DNA from: Alphaproteobacteria bacterium
GTDB taxonomy: Bacteria; Pseudomonadota; Alphaproteobacteria; JAEULC01
NCBI GenBank assembly: GCA_020851015.1
Contig: JADZDN010000357.1
Span: forward strand, 1 to 25,282
Reading direction: 5' to 3'
DNA: 25,282 nt
The notes below the pieces were generated by a model that was given only the letters and a program-made list of their open reading frames with translations, ran no database searches and was not told where the DNA came from. A program made the position numbers and the translations under genes. Below, in pieces: positions 1 to 6,399 of this stretch; positions within the stretch are counted from its first letter, which is position 1, and each line of letters begins with the position of its first letter.

Positions 1-404
1 ACGGCGCCGAGCAGATCGCGGTGCGCGCGCGGGACTGCGGCTTCGAGGTGGTCTACGAGGGCATCCGCCTGACCCCCGCGCAGATCGTCAACGCGGCGCT
101 GGAGGAAGGCGTGCACGTGGTCGGGCTGTCGATCCTCTCGGGCAGCCACGTCGCCCTGGCGCGCGCGGTGCTCGCCGGCATGAAGAAAGCCGGCATCGGC
201 GAGGTGCCGCTGGTGCTGGGCGGCATCGTTCCGCCGGAGGACGAGAAGGCCTTGAAGGACGCCGGCGTCGCCCGCGTCTTCACGCCTAAGGACTACGACC
301 TGACCCGCGTGATGGACGAGATCGTGACGATCGCCGAGGGGGCCTTCAAACCCTCGCCCGCTACCGCGGGAGAGGGTGGACGCCGCAAAGCGGCGGCCGG
401 GTGA
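1..404 (+). CDS. ecm: Ethylmalonyl-CoA mutase, C-terminal part (5' end outside window)
   Basis: The visible 133 residues are the end of a B12-binding (Rossmann-like) domain; the frame is open from base 3. The text GAEQIAVRARD, then VVYEGIRLTP and HVVGLSILSGSH, is typical of the Ecm/MeaA branch. Classical methylmalonyl-CoA mutases instead carry a VVGVSSLAAGH-like segment. Ecm interconverts (2R)-ethylmalonyl-CoA and (2S)-methylsuccinyl-CoA in the ethylmalonyl-CoA pathway for C2 assimilation, using adenosylcobalamin. The cobalamin-ligating DxHxxG motif should lie just before the window. Domain-like sequence ends near IVTIAEGAF, about base 347. The last 18 or so residues (KPSPATAGEGG and on) are encoded by a palindromic repeat that also supplies the TGA. 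The gene converges on pgk. The family call is firm; Ecm rather than another acyl-CoA mutase is an inference from the C-terminal signature. Confidence 0.85.
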   Translation, partial: GAEQIAVRARDCGFEVVYEGIRLTPAQIVNAALEEGVHVVGLSILSGSHVALARAVLAGMKKAGIGEVPLVLGGIVPPEDEKALKDAGVARVFTPKDYDLTRVMDEIVTIAEGAFKPSPATAGEGGRRKAAAG

Positions 405-488
405 GGGCCTTCGGGCTGGAGCGGCACCGGCCCTCACCCGCCCTGCGCTTCGCTCCGGGCACCCTCTCCCGCCGTTGGCGGGAGAGGG
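352..488. repeat. Composite GC-rich palindromic intergenic element
   Basis: Nested perfect inverted repeats are visible: 366-378 with 460-472 (13 bp, arm GCGGGAGAGGGTG), and 398-409 with 429-440 (12 bp, arm CGGGTGAGGGCC). A local 12-bp stem with a 3-base loop lies at 462-473/477-488, directly behind the pgk stop. The element fills the space between the convergent ecm and pgk genes and could fold on both transcripts, so a bidirectional terminator or mRNA-end role is plausible. There is no T tract on either side. Similar CCCTCACCC...ACCCTCTCCC elements are common between alphaproteobacterial genes. The start of the element lies inside the ecm reading frame. Confidence 0.75.
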
Positions 489-489
489 A

Positions 490-1686
490 CTAAGACGCCA
501 GCGCCTTCACGCCGGGCAGCTCCTTGCCTTCGAGCCATTCCAGGAACGCGCCGCCCGCGGTCGAGACGTAGCTGAACTTCTCCCCGACGCCGGCGTGGCG
601 CAGCGCGGCCACCGTGTCGCCGCCGCCCGCCACGCTCAAGAGCTGCTTGGCCTGCGAGCGTTGCGCGACGTGGCGCGCCACCGCCGACGTGCCGGCGTCG
701 AAGGGCTTCACCTCGAACGCGCCTAAGGGGCCGTTCCACACCAGCGTCTTGCAGGTGTCGATTTCTTTGTTCAGCGCGGCGATCGACGTGGGACCGATGT
801 CCAGGATCATCTGGTCGGCCGGCACCAAATTGATGTCCAACGTGCGGCTGGGGCTGCCTTCCTTGAACTCCGGCGCCACCACCGCGTCCACCGGCAGGAT
901 GACCTGGCAGTTCTTCTTCTTCGCCTCGGCGAGGATCGACCGCGCCGTGTCGGCCAGGTCCTTCTCGCACAGGCTCTTGCCCACGGCGACGCCCTGGGCG
1001 TTGAGGAAGGTGTTGGCCATGCCCCCGCCGATCACCAGCTTGTCGACCTTGGCGACGAGGTTGCCGAGCAGGTCGAGCTTGGTGGAGATCTTGGCGCCGC
1101 CCACAACCGCCATCACCGGGCGCGCCGGCTTTTCAAGCGCCTTCGACAGCGCCTCCAGCTCCTCCTGCATCAGCCGGCCGGCCGCCGACGGCAGCAGCTT
1201 CGCGATCGCCGCCGTGGAGGCATGGGCGCGGTGCGCGCAGGAGAAGGCATCGTTGACGTAAAGATCGCCCAGGGACGCGAGCTGCTTGGCGAAGCCCTGG
1301 TCGTTAGCCTCCTCCTCCGCGTGGAAGCGCAGGTTTTCCAGCAGCGCCACCTCGCCGTTCTTCAGGCCGGCGACGGCGGCTTCGGCCTTGCCGCCCACGC
1401 AATCCTCGGCGAAGGCGACGCGCTTGCCGCCCAGCACCTTGCTGAGGGCCGGGGCCAATGGTCCCAGCGACATCGACGGCACCACCTTGCCCTTGGGCCG
1501 GTCGAAGTGGGAGATCACCACCACCCTGGCCCCCTTTTCCGCCAATTCGCGGATCGTGGGCGCCAGGCGTTCCACGCGCGTCATGTCGCCGACCTTGCCG
1601 TCGCGCATCGGCACATTGAGGTCGGCGCGCAGGATCACCCGCCTGCCGGCGACCGGCACGTCGTCGATGGTCTTGAATCCGGGCAT
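490..1686 (-). CDS. pgk: Phosphoglycerate kinase
   Basis: The 398-residue product has the usual length for bacterial PGK. It transfers phosphate from 1,3-bisphosphoglycerate to ADP in glycolysis and runs in reverse in gluconeogenesis. The N-terminal substrate loop reads [13 protein letters not shown]. The [12 protein letters not shown] segment, the [14 protein letters not shown] hinge region and the nucleotide loop [12 protein letters not shown] near the C-terminus are all present. The ATG at 1686 (MPGFKTIDD) is chosen over an upstream in-frame ATG because a strong GGAGAGG Shine-Dalgarno sequence sits just before it and the protein then begins as the family does. The usual neighbours gap and fba are not next to it here. 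It diverges from the FMN riboswitch and ribH, and its 3' end abuts the palindromic element. Confidence 0.97.
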   Translation of the reverse strand: MPGFKTIDDVPVAGRRVILRADLNVPMRDGKVGDMTRVERLAPTIRELAEKGARVVVISHFDRPKGKVVPSMSLGPLAPALSKVLGGKRVAFAEDCVGGKAEAAVAGLKNGEVALLENLRFHAEEEANDQGFAKQLASLGDLYVNDAFSCAHRAHASTAAIAKLLPSAAGRLMQEELEALSKALEKPARPVMAVVGGAKISTKLDLLGNLVAKVDKLVIGGGMANTFLNAQGVAVGKSLCEKDLADTARSILAEAKKKNCQVILPVDAVVAPEFKEGSPSRTLDINLVPADQMILDIGPTSIAALNKEIDTCKTLVWNGPLGAFEVKPFDAGTSAVARHVAQRSQAKQLLSVAGGGDTVAALRHAGVGEKFSYVSTAGGAFLEWLEGKELPGVKALAS

Positions 1687-1759
1687 CTTCCTCTCCTTGG
1701 CCGGCCGGCGACTTGCCACAGGGTTGCGGAAAAAGCAACACGGTGCGGCATTCTCAACA

Positions 1760-1789
1760 TTGTCCCGCGGGGCATGGCCGCGCTAGAAA
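1760..1789 (+). promoter_or_regulatory. Candidate sigma-70-type promoter for the riboswitch-ribH transcript
   Basis: TTGTCC (1760-1765) and TAGAAA (1784-1789) are separated by 18 bases, with four of six consensus positions in each hexamer. Transcription would start near 1796, immediately before the first base of the FMN aptamer P1 stem at 1798. That placement is the main support; the hexamers alone are weak. Confidence 0.4.
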
Positions 1790-1797
1790 TGGGCCAC

Positions 1798-1953
1798 GTT
1801 CTCGGGGCGGGGCGGAAATCCCCACCGGCGGTAGGCATGGGCAACCCGAAGGGGAGATCATGCGAGCCCGCGAGCGCCCGGCATTCCATCGCCGGGGTCA
1901 GCAGAGCCGGTCCAAGTCCGGCGCCGACGGTCACAGTCCGGATGAAAGAGAAC
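1798..1953 (+). promoter_or_regulatory. FMN riboswitch (RFN element) in the ribH leader
   Basis: Conserved RFN blocks occur in order: GTTCTCGGGGCGGGG opening P1/P2, CCCCACCGGCGGTA, AGCCCGCGAGCG, then GGTCAGCAGAGCCGGT, CCGGCGCCGACGGT and AGTCCGGATGAAAGAGAAC. The terminal GAGAAC (1948-1953) pairs with GTTCTC (1798-1803) to close P1. This aptamer class binds FMN and usually reduces expression of riboflavin genes. About 129 bases separate it from the ribH start codon. I see small hairpins there (for example CAGCC/GGCTG just after P1) but no T-tailed terminator, so control of translation initiation seems more likely than attenuation. That last point is inference. Confidence 0.95.
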
Positions 1954-2082
1954 GGGCAGCCGCGGGCTGTCGGCCTTGCGCCGATGGCCCTGGGCCGATG
2001 TATCCGCGCATCCCGCGCGCGGAGCTTCGCCGCTTCCCGTCCCTCGCCCTGGTTCTGGTTTCGGCTCTTAAGGAGAAGACCC

Positions 2083-2574
2083 ATGAATCAGCGCAGTTCG
2101 ACCGACTTCCTCCGCAACGACGCCGGCAAGCGCGTCGCCTTCATCCAGGCTTGCTGGCACAAGGACATCGTCGACCAGTGCCGTTGCGCCTTCGTCGCCG
2201 CCATGGGCCGCGCGGGCTATCCGGCCAGCAGCATCGACGTCTACGAGGTGCCCGGCAGCTTCGAGATTCCGCTCCAGGCCAAGCTGCTGGCGAAGTCGGG
2301 CCGCTATGCCGCCATCGTGGCGTCGGGGTTGGTCGTGGACGGCGGCATCTATCGCCACGAGTTCGTCGCCGACGTGGTGATCGGCGGGCTGATGCAGGTG
2401 CAGCTCATGACCGAGGTACCGGTGATCTCGGCCGTGCTGACGCCGCAGCATTTCCACGACCACGCCGAGCACCAGCGCTTTTTCCGCGAGCATTTCGTCG
2501 TGAAGGGCGAGGAGGCCGCCCAGGCCTGCACGCGCACGATCGAGACCCTGCGCGCGACGCGTCCGGCGGCCTGA
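2083..2574 (+). CDS. ribH: 6,7-dimethyl-8-ribityllumazine synthase, type II (RibH2-like)
   Basis: The 163-residue enzyme condenses 5-amino-6-ribitylamino-uracil with 3,4-dihydroxy-2-butanone 4-phosphate, the penultimate step of riboflavin synthesis. The text YEVPGSFEIP, VDGGIYRHEFVADVVIGGLM and PVISAVLTPQHFHDHAEH matches the type II lumazine synthases of Brucella and rhizobia. These are decameric and differ from the icosahedral type I enzymes, which carry a GxTxH motif. The ATG at 2083 follows AAGGAGAAG. The frame stays open upstream to 1222, but that extension runs through the riboswitch and is not coding. The gene stands alone behind the riboswitch, away from other rib genes, so FMN probably regulates it individually. 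A palindromic element follows it. Confidence 0.95.
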   Translation: MNQRSSTDFLRNDAGKRVAFIQACWHKDIVDQCRCAFVAAMGRAGYPASSIDVYEVPGSFEIPLQAKLLAKSGRYAAIVASGLVVDGGIYRHEFVADVVIGGLMQVQLMTEVPVISAVLTPQHFHDHAEHQRFFREHFVVKGEEAAQACTRTIETLRATRPAA

Positions 2575-2580
2575 CGACAG

Positions 2581-2681
2581 CCCCTCCCCCTAACCCCCTC
2601 CCGCAAGGGGAGGGGGAACTCTATGTTTCTTGCCTAGTATTTTGTCCCCTCCCCCTCGACGGGGGAGGGTTAGGGTGGAGG
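2581..2681. repeat. Paired C-rich/G-rich hairpin element between ribH and the ELM1 gene
   Basis: Two 9-bp perfect stems are visible: 2594-2602 with 2608-2616 (loop GCAAG), and 2647-2655 with 2661-2669 (loop TCGAC). The outer flanks are also nearly complementary: CCTCCCCCTAACC at the left and GGTTAGGGTGGAGG at the right. The whole 100 bases can therefore fold as one large palindrome with two internal hairpins. It differs in sequence from the element at 352-488. It probably forms the 3' end of the ribH mRNA. Elements containing CCCTCCCCCTAACCC are frequent between genes in alphaproteobacteria. Confidence 0.7.
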
Positions 2682-2718
2682 TGATCGCGCGGGTGGAACG
2701 CACAAGAGCCAGGCATCG

Positions 2719-3675
2719 ATGACTACTTGCTGGGTCCTGACCGACGGCACGATCGGCATGGTGAACCAGGCGCTCGGCTTCGCCGAAGCCATGGGCCTGC
2801 GGCCCGTGCTGAAGACCTTCCGCGCCCGCGCGCCCTGGCGGTTCCTGGCGCCGCAGCTCTGGCTGCTGCCGCATCGGGCCGCCACGCCCGAGAGCGATCC
2901 GATCGGCCCGCCCTGGCCCGACGTGATCGTGGCCTGCGGGTCGAAGTCGATCGCGCCGCTGCTGCGCATCCGCCGCAAGGCCAAGGGCCGCACCAAGGTA
3001 ATTTACGTGCAGGACCCGACGCTCAGCCCCGCGCGCTTCGACCTGGTGGTGGCGCCGATGCACGACCGCCTCAGCGGACCGAACGTGCTTGTGGTGCGTG
3101 GCGCGGTCAACCGCGTGACTCCAGCGCGGCTCAAGGATGAAAGCGCGAAATTCGCCGGGCAGTTCGACCGCCTGCCGCGCCCGCGCGTGGCGGTGACGAT
3201 CGGCGGCAACAGCGCGGCCTATCACCTGACCCCGGCGATCATCGAGAAGCTGGCAAGCGACCTGGCGAGCTTGTGCCGGCGCGACGGCGCCGGGCTGATG
3301 GTGACGACCTCGCGCCGCACCGGCGCGGAGGCCGAGGCGCTGCTGCGCGACAAGCTGGCCGGCCTGCCGGCCGTCCTGTGGGACGGCACGGGCGACAATC
3401 CCTATTTCGCCTTCCTCGGCCTGGCGGACTTCGTGATCGTCACCGGCGATTCGGTCAACATGGTCAGCGAGGCGCTGGTCAGCGGCAAGCCGGTGCTGGT
3501 CGCGCATCTCGAAGGCGGCACGCCGAAGTTCCGCCGCTTCCACGAGGACCTGGAGCGCGAGGGCCTGACGCGCCCGTTCAAGGGCAAGCTCGAAACCTGG
3601 ACTTACACCCCGCTCGACGACACAAAGCGCGCGGCGGCGGAGGCGCGGCGGCGGCTGGGGATCGGCCCGGCATGA
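2719..3675 (+). CDS. Mitochondrial fission ELM1-family protein (DUF1022)
   Basis: The 318-residue soluble protein opens with CWVLTDGTIGMVNQALGFAEA and has the family blocks VIYVQDPTLSPARFDLVVAPMHD, RVAVTIGGNSAAYHLT, GDNPYFAFLGLADFVIVTGDSVNMVSEAL and GKPVLVAHLEGGTPKFRRFHEDL. Plant ELM1 recruits dynamin-related protein to mitochondria. The bacterial members, common in alphaproteobacteria, have no settled role. The layout, with a C-terminal GDS-x-NM-x-SEA segment like the donor-binding region of GT-B glycosyltransferases, suggests a nucleotide-sugar-related enzyme; that is inference. The start at ATG 2719 fits the family N-terminus, but I see no strong Shine-Dalgarno sequence. Its stop codon lies within the -35 region of the following toxin-antitoxin promoter. 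Confidence 0.88.
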   Translation: MTTCWVLTDGTIGMVNQALGFAEAMGLRPVLKTFRARAPWRFLAPQLWLLPHRAATPESDPIGPPWPDVIVACGSKSIAPLLRIRRKAKGRTKVIYVQDPTLSPARFDLVVAPMHDRLSGPNVLVVRGAVNRVTPARLKDESAKFAGQFDRLPRPRVAVTIGGNSAAYHLTPAIIEKLASDLASLCRRDGAGLMVTTSRRTGAEAEALLRDKLAGLPAVLWDGTGDNPYFAFLGLADFVIVTGDSVNMVSEALVSGKPVLVAHLEGGTPKFRRFHEDLEREGLTRPFKGKLETWTYTPLDDTKRAAAEARRRLGIGPA

Positions 3676-3719
3676 CGCCCAGGCCCGACGCCTGTATAGT
3701 TGCATCGTGCAATGCACGA
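3672..3719 (+). promoter_or_regulatory. Promoter and palindromic operator of the MazE/MazF-like module
   Basis: ATGACG (3672-3677) and TATAGT (3695-3700) are 17 bases apart. A perfect palindrome follows at once: TCGTGCA-A-TGCACGA (3705-3719), with 7-bp arms around one centre base. It covers the expected transcription start and the edge of the antitoxin Shine-Dalgarno sequence. AbrB-fold antitoxins of this type normally repress their own operon by binding such palindromes, so this is a good operator candidate. Confidence 0.6.
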
Positions 3720-3726
3720 GGAACGC

Positions 3727-3966
3727 ATGTCGAAACGCAATTCGTCCGCAACCGCCCGCGTGACCAATCGGTTTCAAACCGTGATCCCAAAGGCGATCCG
3801 CGACCAGGCTCGGATCAAGCCGGGCGATTTGCTGCACTATCGCGTGGAGAAGGGCCGTATCGTCGTGGAAAAGAAATCGTCCGGCACAGGCCGCGATTTC
3901 GACCCGTTCGACGCTTTCGTCGAATGGCAAAGCGCGGAAGACGAAAAAGCGTTCCGCGACTTGTAG
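3727..3966 (+). CDS. AbrB/MazE-type antitoxin (SpoVT-AbrB fold)
   Basis: The 79-residue protein has the swapped-hairpin AbrB DNA-binding domain at about residues 10-48: ARVTNRFQTVIPKAIRD, then IKPGDLLHYRVEKGRIVVEKK. An acidic tail (FDPFDAFVEWQSAEDEKAF) is likely the toxin-binding region. The ATG at 3727 is preferred to the in-frame ATG at 3712 because GAGGAA precedes it at good spacing and 3712 is the centre of the operator palindrome. The stop is one base before the toxin ATG, so translation was presumably coupled. Codon use (AAA, GAA, CAA) is less GC-biased than in the neighbours, which hints at acquisition. The reading frame looks intact although its toxin is broken. Confidence 0.85.
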   Translation: MSKRNSSATARVTNRFQTVIPKAIRDQARIKPGDLLHYRVEKGRIVVEKKSSGTGRDFDPFDAFVEWQSAEDEKAFRDL

Positions 3967-3967
3967 G

Positions 3968-4304
3968 ATGCCCCGTTTCAGTCGGTGGGACGTGGTGGCC
4001 GTCCCGTTCCCCTATGCCGAGGGCGACGGATCCAAACACCGCCCCGCCGTCGTCGTTTCCGCCAACGAACTCGCGGATCGCCACGGATTCCATTGGCTCG
4101 TTATGATCACGAGCGCCGGCCGGGCAATGGCGAGACGACATCGCAATCGACGACCCCAAGGCGATCGGTCTTGGCGTTCCCTGCGTCATCCGGCCCAGCA
4201 AGATTGCTACCGCCGAGGAAGACCGGATCACCCGAAAAATCGGCACTCTGCCGACACGGTTGCGCAACGCGCTGCACGCGGAGTTGAAACGCTACTGTCC
4301 CTGA
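3968..4304 (+). pseudogene. PemK/MazF-like toxin, frameshifted
   Basis: The frame from ATG 3968 begins as a PemK/MazF RNase toxin: RWDVVAVPFPYAEGDGSKHRPAVVVSANE, here in two parts, RWDVVAVPFPYAEG and SKHRPAVVVS, then HWLVMITSAG. After about base 4120 this frame becomes Arg-rich text with no family character and runs to a stop at 4316-4318. The expected continuation, WRDDIAID, GVPCVIRPSKIAT and RKIGTLPTRL, is read in the next frame from 4128 and stops at TGA 4302-4304. That second frame has a TGA at 4104-4106, so the shift lies between 4107 and 4127. One extra base, for example in the GCCGGCCGGG stretch, explains it. The repaired protein would be about 111 residues, normal for the family. A sequencing error remains possible. 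Confidence 0.8.
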
Positions 4305-4314
4305 ACGGATTCGC

Positions 4315-5526
4315 CTAAGCGATCGCGCCCGCCGCGCGCAGCCTTGCGATTGCCGCCGCGTCCATCCCCAGCACCTCGCGCAGCACCGCGTCGGTGTGCT
4401 GGCCCAGCGTCGGCGGGGCCGCGGGCTCGCGCACCGGCGTGTCGGACAGGTTGAGCGGCGAGCCCATGATCTTGACCGTCCCCGCGAGGGGATGCGGCAC
4501 CGCGCGCACCATGCGCCGCGCCGCGGCCTCGGGCGAGCCCAGCGCTTCCTTGACGTCGCGCACCGCCCCGCCCGGCACGCCCGACTTCAGCAGGCGCTCG
4601 ATCCACCAGGCGCGCGGCTTCGCCTTCATGACGGCGGCGATCTCCGGCACCAGCGCCGCGCGGTTCTGGCTGCGCAGCGGGTTGGTCGCGAAGCGCGGGT
4701 CGGCGGCCAGGTCGGGCCGCGCGATCACCTCGGCGCAGAACTTGCGGTACTGGCCGTCATTGCCTACCGCCACCACGATGTCGCCGTCGGACGCGGTGAA
4801 GGTCTGGTAGGGCGCGATGTCGGCGTGCGCGTTGCCATAGCGCTTGGGCACGGTGTCGAGCAGCAGCGCCGAGGACGCGACGTTGGCGAGGTTCGCCATG
4901 CTGCAGTCGAGCAGCGCCAGGTCGATGTGCTGGCCGCGGCCCGTCTGCTGGCGCGCGATCAGCGCGGCCAGGATCGCCTGCACCGCGTACATGCCGGTCA
5001 TCACGTCGGACAGCGCCACGCCGACCTTGAGCGCGGGCCCCTCGGGCTGGCCGGTGATCGACATCAGGCCGGACTCGCCCTGGATCACCGCGTCGTAGCC
5101 CGCGCGCGCGGCAGCCGGGCCGGTGCGGCCGTAGCCGGAGATCGAGCAGTAGACCAGGCCCGGGTTGAGCGCGCGCACCGCTTCGTAGTCGAGGCCGAAT
5201 TTCTTCAGCCCGTCGAGCTTGAAGTTCTCCACCAGCACGTCGGCGCGTTCGGCCAGCGCGCGGGCTAGCGCGGCGCCCTCGGGCTTGCCCAGGTCGACCG
5301 CGATGCCGCGCTTGTTGCGGTTGGCCGACAGGAAATAGGTGCTCTCCAGCCCCGCGATGCGCTTGCCCCAGCTGCGTGTGTCGTCGCCCGCGCCGGGCGG
5401 CTCGAGCTTGATCACGTCGGCGCCCAGGTCGCCCAGCGTCATCGTGCACCACGGTCCCGCCAGCACGCGCGACAGATCGAGCACGCGGATGCCGTCGAGC
5501 GGCGGCCGGCGCGTCTGGTCGTCCAT
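4315..5526 (-). CDS. CaiB/BaiF (class III) CoA-transferase family protein
   Basis: The 403-residue product has the interlocked-dimer family III CoA-transferase signature. It starts with PPLDGIRVLDLSRVLAGPWC, followed by LGDLGADVIKLE, SANRNKRGIAVDL, YCSISGYGRTGP and the GVALSDVMTGMYA block. Asp174 in that last block aligns with the catalytic Asp of formyl-CoA transferase, which forms the aspartyl-CoA intermediate. The enzyme moves CoA between a carboxylic acid and an acyl-CoA donor, often succinyl-CoA. The substrate cannot be told from sequence. The ATG at 5526 is supported by AGGAGGAACGCA directly upstream. The open frame extends to 6309, but only as antisense of ppk2. The gene is divergent from ppk2 and lies alone, without acyl-CoA dehydrogenase or enoyl-CoA hydratase partners. 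Confidence 0.93.
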   Translation of the reverse strand: MDDQTRRPPLDGIRVLDLSRVLAGPWCTMTLGDLGADVIKLEPPGAGDDTRSWGKRIAGLESTYFLSANRNKRGIAVDLGKPEGAALARALAERADVLVENFKLDGLKKFGLDYEAVRALNPGLVYCSISGYGRTGPAAARAGYDAVIQGESGLMSITGQPEGPALKVGVALSDVMTGMYAVQAILAALIARQQTGRGQHIDLALLDCSMANLANVASSALLLDTVPKRYGNAHADIAPYQTFTASDGDIVVAVGNDGQYRKFCAEVIARPDLAADPRFATNPLRSQNRAALVPEIAAVMKAKPRAWWIERLLKSGVPGGAVRDVKEALGSPEAAARRMVRAVPHPLAGTVKIMGSPLNLSDTPVREPAAPPTLGQHTDAVLREVLGMDAAAIARLRAAGAIA

Positions 5527-5631
5527 TGCGTTCCTCCTGCCTTGCAGCCGGCGCGTTATCGCCCGGGCCGGCCGGCGAGGGCAAGCCCCGCGCGTTGGCC
5601 TGCGCCGCGCTTTCGCGCTAGAAGGGATCGC

Positions 5632-6390
5632 ATGGCGAACAAGAACGGCAAGAACGGCGACGAAGCGGCGCTGGAGCGGCTGCAGATCCGCATGCTCGAG
5701 GTGCAGCAGGCCTATCATCGCGATCGCCGGCGCGCCGTGGTGCTCTTCGAGGGCGTCGATGCCGCGGGCAAGGGCGGCGCGATCCGGCGGCTGACCGAGC
5801 GGCTGGATTCGCGCGGGGTCAAGGTATGGCCGATCGGCCCGCCGGACCAGCACGACCAGGGCCATCACTACCTGCGCCGCTTCTGGGCGCGGCTGCCGGA
5901 ACCGGGCACCATCGCGGTCTTCGACCGCTCGTGGTACGGCCGCGTGCTGGTCGAACGTATCGACGAACTGGTGCCGAAAGCGGACTGGAAGCGCGCCTAC
6001 GAGGAGATCAACTGCTTCGAGCGCATGCTGACGGATGACGGTATCCGGCTGATCAAGCTGTTCATCGACATCGGCAAGAAGGAGCAGCTCCGCCGCTTCC
6101 GCGAGCGGGCGCTGGTGCCCTACAAGCGCTGGAAGGTGACCGACGCCGATCTGCGCATGCACCGGAACTGGAACGCCTACCAGCACGCCTTCAAGGACAT
6201 GCTGAAGCACTGCTCCAGCCGCGCCGCGCCCTGGCACGTCGTGCCGGGCAACGACAAGACGAAGGCGCGGCTGAAGGTGCTGGCCATTGTCGGCGACGCG
6301 CTCGCCCATGACGTTGAACTGAAACCGCCGGAACTGCCGCCCGAGCTGCGCAACGCGCTGGAAAAGCTGCTGGGCGGCAGGCTCGATTAG
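5632..6390 (+). CDS. ppk2: Polyphosphate kinase 2 family protein
   Basis: The 252-residue single-domain PPK2 is a P-loop kinase that transfers phosphate between polyphosphate and nucleotides. The Walker A loop GVDAAGKGG is at residues 41-49, KVWPIGPPDQHDQGHHYLRR follows, and the Walker B/lid region reads FDRSWYGR (97-104). LFIDIGKKEQLRRFRER and YKRWKVTDADLRMHRNW complete the family pattern. Most single-domain PPK2 enzymes favour polyP-driven phosphorylation of ADP/GDP or AMP; which applies here is not evident. The ATG at 5632 follows GAAGGGATCGC. The gene converges on the ABC permease with a nine-base gap. Confidence 0.93.
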   Translation: MANKNGKNGDEAALERLQIRMLEVQQAYHRDRRRAVVLFEGVDAAGKGGAIRRLTERLDSRGVKVWPIGPPDQHDQGHHYLRRFWARLPEPGTIAVFDRSWYGRVLVERIDELVPKADWKRAYEEINCFERMLTDDGIRLIKLFIDIGKKEQLRRFRERALVPYKRWKVTDADLRMHRNWNAYQHAFKDMLKHCSSRAAPWHVVPGNDKTKARLKVLAIVGDALAHDVELKPPELPPELRNALEKLLGGRLD

Positions 6391-6399
6391 CGCCGGCGG

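Noticed and set aside
1222..2082. An N-terminal extension of the ribH frame back to 1222
   Set aside because: It would translate the antisense of pgk and the FMN riboswitch. The strong Shine-Dalgarno sequence at 2071 and the family length fix the start at 2083.
3769..3781. A second palindrome, CGGTTTCAAACCG, inside the antitoxin gene
   Set aside because: It encodes the conserved NRFQTVIP segment of AbrB-fold antitoxins, so the protein constraint and chance explain it better than an operator.
5527..6309. An N-terminal extension of the CoA-transferase frame
   Set aside because: It is antisense to ppk2. The AGGAGG before 5526 and the family start MDDQ...LDGIRVLDL settle the start.
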